A DNA stretch of 64,000 nucleotides, taken from the NCBI RefSeq assembly GCF_029873635.1, contig NC_080428.1, positions 62,677,957-62,741,956 on the forward strand, in the 5' to 3' direction. Each line of letters opens with the position of its first letter. Position 1 is the first letter of the stretch. The notes under the pieces were generated by a model. The model saw nothing but the letters and a program-made list of their open reading frames with translations, ran no database searches and had not been told where the DNA came from. The stretch is from Malania oleifera. Lineage: Eukaryota > Streptophyta > Magnoliopsida > Santalales > Ximeniaceae. Shown here piece by piece: positions 60,175-64,000 of this stretch. The position numbers and the translations under genes are program-made.

Positions 60175-60664
60175 ATTATAATTTAATTCATATTTTTGCA
60201 TGCATGCAAACTTTTTTTATATATATTTCCCTACCATTTTTTTAATTCATTTGAAAAATAAAAAAAAATAAAAAAATATTTATTGTTTTAAATGACACTT
60301 AAAAATATTTTTTTTATTTACAAATTTTTATTTAAATCTTAAAAATTGAAAAATAATATATTTTATTATTATTTAATTTTTTTATAAAAAATTTATTGTG
60401 TGTGTGGGGGGGAGGGGGGGGGAGGCGGGGGTCTTTGGGATTTGATTTGGGGGGGTTGAAAGGTCGGTTCTCAATTTTATTTTATTTTTAATTCTGGCTG
60501 ATAAGAGTTAACGACTGACGTTTTTTTTTTTATATATTATTATTATTTTAAAGTCCAAACAGACTTTTGGAAAGTCGTTTGGGTACATTTGTATAAATTT
60601 TCCCCATTTCCTTCATATTTGTAGTTTTTGATTTTTTTAATATTTTGGTAAAAAAAACTCAAGA

Positions 60665-62040
60665 TTTTCCCTTTTTATTTTTTGGGGGTTTAGTAAAAGT
60701 TGTATAAATCTTGAAAATTGAAAAAAGAAAGTAAATGATAAATTTACAACGTAAATGTATTTTTTTTGTTTTGGTTGGTCAAATGGCTTTTGTAATAAAA
60801 TAAATGTAGTCCTCTAAAAATCAACAACATGCTAATTAAAAAGTTGAGGCACAAATGAGTTAAGACGAGTTAAATTTTGTCATATTCAATTTATTTATTA
60901 AAATTTTAATTAAATTTGAGTTTAAGTTGAGGTTAGATCGTACTTTAATATATTTATTCAAACTTATTTATTATGTAAATAAACGAACTCACCAACTCTT
61001 ACTTAACCGAGCTATTAAAATGCTTTGATTCTTTTTTTTTAAAAGGTTGAAAGTTTTATAAGAGAAAAAAATGAAAAGTGGTTCTTCCTAATACTTAAAA
61101 GAGGCTTTTTTTTTTTTTGTGTCTTGCCAAGCTAGTCTATTATATTTGAGCACTGTCTTATTACTAAATTCAATTTATAGAGTTTGAGCTAAATAATCAT
61201 ATATACAAACAGCTCGATTTTTAAGCACAATGTGGTTTATCGAGAATAATATAGTATTATAAAATTAGTACATAAATGATTCTAATTTGAATCAATTAAA
61301 TGAGTTCAAATCAAGACTGTAATTGAACCACTCATGAGACCGAATGAACCCATTTGGGTTCAAATTTAAAATTACGTTTGAAAAGTGCTCGTTTATGTTG
61401 TATATGGGTTTGAACAATCTCTTATTGAATTAAGCATTCAAACCACTCATGAGTAATTTGATTCGTTTTGTAGCCTTACTGAAAGATACGATTAGCATTC
61501 TACATTTATATTTTAATGTATTAATGATAATTTTATTTTTTAATTTAAAATCCAAAAAAAAAAAAAAAAAAACTATCGTTTCATTGTGAAAATCAAGAGA
61601 TGAATTATCATTTAATATATAAAAAAAATTAAAGTATCAATAGTATTTTTTTTGAGTGTAGATAATGTTTCTTAATTTTATAGGCGAATGTATACAATAT
61701 TATTGAATAAACTTTCTTTTTATTAATAATAGACATGAGGTTTAGTATTTGAATTTTGGAAAAGGTGTAAAAGGGTTATGAAATAGAAAATATATAGAGA
61801 AGCTTTCAATCAACCCTAAAAATATACAAGCCTAAAAAATATATGCATCATAAATTACTTTTCGGGAAAAAGTAGTTCTTTGAAAAGAAAATCTAATAAA
61901 AAGTATTTAATTGAAAAAACATTGAAAATTATAAGTACTATTTAGTTGTATTGGAAAATAAATAATGATTATAAGTACTTGTTTTTTTTTTTTTTGAGTA
62001 TCTCCTAAAGAAGTATCTTGCTTTTTTTTCAGAGTATCTC
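60665..62040. other. AT-rich intergenic DNA
   Basis: No gene is seen. There are A/T runs (61554-61571, 61105-61120) and scattered words such as TGAGTT and AAACGAACTC that anticipate the repeat to the right. Confidence 0.5.
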
Positions 62041-62167
62041 TTAAAAAGAGCCGCAAGTGAGTTGAGTTGAGTCAACATATAGTAATCTCAAGCTTGGCTC
62101 ATTTATTTATAAGCGAGGTTGAGTTTAGCTCGAGTTTAAAGTTTTCTATTCCAACTCGACTCATTCA

Positions 62168-62198
<31 letters not shown>

Positions 62199-62221
62199 CA
62201 TACATGCATACATACATACAC

Positions 62222-62286
<65 letters not shown>

Positions 62287-62840
62287 TCGAGCTCAGCTCG
62301 AACCGACTTGAGTAAAGCTCATTTCACACATAAATGAGCCAAACTCGAGCTTGAACTCAAGCTTGACTTGGTTGAAACTAATTTCAAATTGATAAACAAA
62401 TCAAATCACTAAACTAATTAAATTAATTGATAATTGATAAATATAATTTGAGAAAAATATATTTTAAAGTAAAACTTAAAATCAAATATTTAATGTGAAT
62501 AATACTGAATTTTTTCATGACCCTAATATTTAGTTATTTCACAAGTCTAATATCAAGTTGGTTCACGAGTTACTAACAAACTAGTAAATGAGCCAGCTCA
62601 CGAGCTATTAAACGAGTTGTGAGGCTCGTGAGCTATTAAATGAATCAGCTTGCGAGGCTAACAAGACAAGTATGAACCAAGTTAAACTCAACTCGTTTAG
62701 TTGACAAGTTCGAAATTTGAGCTTAAGCTCAACTCATTTAACTCATTTAACTTAATAAACGAGTTCAAGTGAGTCATTATCGAATAAAGTATCGAGTAGC
62801 TCACGAGCAGTTTGACTTATTTATAATCCTACTCTTAAAA
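62041..62840. repeat. CTCGAG/GAGCTC-rich dispersed repeat
   Basis: Many short palindromic or inverted words (AGCTCGAG, GAGCTTGAACTC, GCTCACGAGC, AACTCGTTTA) occur throughout, separated by AT-rich DNA. Such composition is common in a class of plant non-coding repeats. Termini and superfamily are not resolved, and no coding capacity is seen. Confidence 0.45.
62168..62282. repeat. Compound microsatellite (TG)n(CATA)n(TA)n
   Basis: (TG)n at 62168-62195, (CATA)n with small changes at 62197-62243 and (TA)n at 62244-62282. Confidence 0.95.
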
Positions 62841-63020
62841 CAAGCCTCTAACCCACTTCATGAACAACGAACAAATGATTTTCTATGAATTATTTTTCTT
62901 GTGCAAGCTCCTATTCTTGTAACTTTTTTGTAACATAATATTCAAGAACCTCACCCATTCAGCATGAATTATTGATAGAGTGTAGGATCAGAGGTATATA
63001 ATTAATTCATATACATATAT

Positions 63021-64000
63021 TGTAACGACCCGGCCCTTTATACGGACCCAGACGTCACTCACTCATACATAATACTTGTACCTGTTCTAGATACATAAAC
63101 AATCCGCCCTAAACAGGGACATACGGGTGTAACTCATACATAATAATAATAAAGTAAATGTTGCGAAAAAAACATAAACATTCATTGGGATTTCTACTAG
63201 ACTTATACCAGAGCCTACTAATACATCCATAATTTACATAAAACCAAATATAGAATAAATCTTGTTATTACAAACCTCCAAAAAGGAATTTCACTTCTTA
63301 AGTTTAATACAAGATCCAAATGCTTACATAAGCTAAACCAAAAATCCGATCTCCCCAGTCCCTTTAGCTACTAGGACCGATGTACTGATGGACCTGAAAA
63401 CAAAGGTTGGATGATAGGATGAGATACCTCTCAGTAAGGAAGAAAGTGTTACAACAGTGTGTGACTGCATATATGCACATTTTCATACAAACTCATACAT
63501 TTGAAACATTTGTTTATAATACTGTATCATATAACATTTATCTACACATCAAATATTTAAATCATGCATATGATTATTAAAACACCTCCAGCTTGATATG
63601 ACAATTTGCCTATTTACCCCATGGCACGGATTGTGCACTGATTGCCTCTGATAGTGTCCTGTTCATGCAGACAAAGTCGAACATCTTTATAGTCCGACCG
63701 CCCCCTGGTTTATTTTTACTAGCAGCTTACTAACTCCTCGCAAGTCGACCATCTAATATTCCCATACTGATTTTCTCATGTATGGTTGCACTACCAGCAT
63801 CAGTACCTAGCCCTAAGAGTTTATTTCAACCCTCGAACTGGAGTATCTTTCAACCCCTTTTTCTGAAGTTTCTTTCAACTTCTTTTGGTCACAAGCTGTG
63901 GTTCCAATATCATATATACAATTTATAGCAAAATAGTAACCTGTGCAATTCCTATATTTTTCACAAATTCAGATAATCTCATTGGGTTCAAACCAGCGCC
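63021..64000 (-). mobile_element. Long LTR F, cut by the window edge
   Basis: It starts TGTAACGACCCGG and then follows the reverse complement of solo LTR E closely: CTTGTACCTGTTC, CTAATACATCCA, GAGATACCTCTCAGTAAGG, CCCATGGCACGG. It is therefore the same family in the opposite orientation. Whether it is a solo LTR or part of a full element cannot be seen. Confidence 0.82.

Larger units (their letters stand above)
57891..60664. mobile_element. Mutator-like element with long terminal inverted repeats
   Basis: The left arm (57891-58681) is matched in reverse complement by the right arm (about 59664-60664, excluding a later LTR). Landmarks are TTAACCAAAATATT / AATATTTTGGTAA, ACTCTTATCAGCC / GGCTGATAAGAGT and the GCATGCAAAAATATG core. 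Arms of about 0.5-0.8 kb and flanking GTTTCCCTT / TTTTCCCTT (57882-57890 and 60665-60673, one mismatch in 9 bp) are typical of Mutator-like elements. In the loop, CGFYHKEGHNCNWC (near 58690) and CEFYHEEGHNRNHC (near 59210) resemble the CX2CX4HX4C knuckle of MULE transposases with the second cysteine changed to tyrosine. No transposase core remains, so the element is non-autonomous. The outermost bases of the two arms agree poorly, so the exact ends are tentative. Confidence 0.7.

Noticed and set aside
1-64000. tRNA, snoRNA or microRNA genes
   Set aside because: No cloverleaf with conserved A and B boxes or convincing precursor hairpin was recognised by eye; the tRNA-like words found are primer-binding sites of retrotransposons.

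Overview
The window is nuclear DNA from a flowering plant, most likely a eudicot with a repeat-rich genome. The evidence is a polyol transporter of the plant PLT4 type, a plant alpha-1,4-glycosyltransferase (A4GALT-like), an endogenous plant pararetrovirus, and plant-type copia, chromovirus, hAT and Mutator-like elements in AT-rich DNA. I cannot name the species. Only two host protein genes are well supported; nearly everything else is repeats.

Layout. Positions 1-6545 hold a broken endogenous caulimovirid on the minus strand, split by a 2.0-kb solo LTR of SIRE/Maximus copia type (3309-5335). Positions 6546-12287 are AT-rich intergenic DNA with a small repeat, a triplicated 111-bp unit and one GC-rich island. 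Positions 12288-17876 are bracketed by two non-autonomous hAT elements with 8-bp target duplications. Between them lie a duplicated block, a mitochondrial rRNA insertion, a copia fragment and a LINE tail. Positions 18192-23477 are a direct tandem duplication of about 2.6 kb that ends at the promoter of the glycosyltransferase gene (23672-25132, plus strand, one exon).

Positions 27113-53822 are a 26.7-kb nest of LTR retrotransposons. A copia element (27113 to about 34.8 kb) is interrupted by a 2.3-kb solo LTR. A long LTR (H, about 34836-53822) is interrupted twice: by a complete-looking Ty3/gypsy chromovirus (B, 35206-46639) that carries solo LTR C, and by solo LTR D, which carries solo LTRs E and G. 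Most boundaries are fixed by 5-bp target duplications seen directly.

Positions 55099-57146 hold the two-exon PLT4-like transporter gene on the minus strand, with a long GA/CT microsatellite in its leader. A Mutator-like element with very long inverted ends (about 57891-60664), itself hit by a 439-bp solo LTR, starts about 0.75 kb upstream of its start codon. The right end is AT-rich DNA, a compound microsatellite inside a CTCGAG-rich repeat, and the edge of another long LTR (63021-64000) of the same family as E, in the opposite orientation.

The most interesting pattern is in the LTRs. At least three families carry, between the LTR start and the presumed TATA box, a dense array of degenerate copies of a different short CG-rich palindrome: TCGTCGACGA, TTCGGGCGACCGAA, or GTGGGCCCCAC. 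Four related long LTRs also share a separate palindromic core, ACGGTACCGT. The two host genes show no functional link to each other; each has a recently restructured upstream region.
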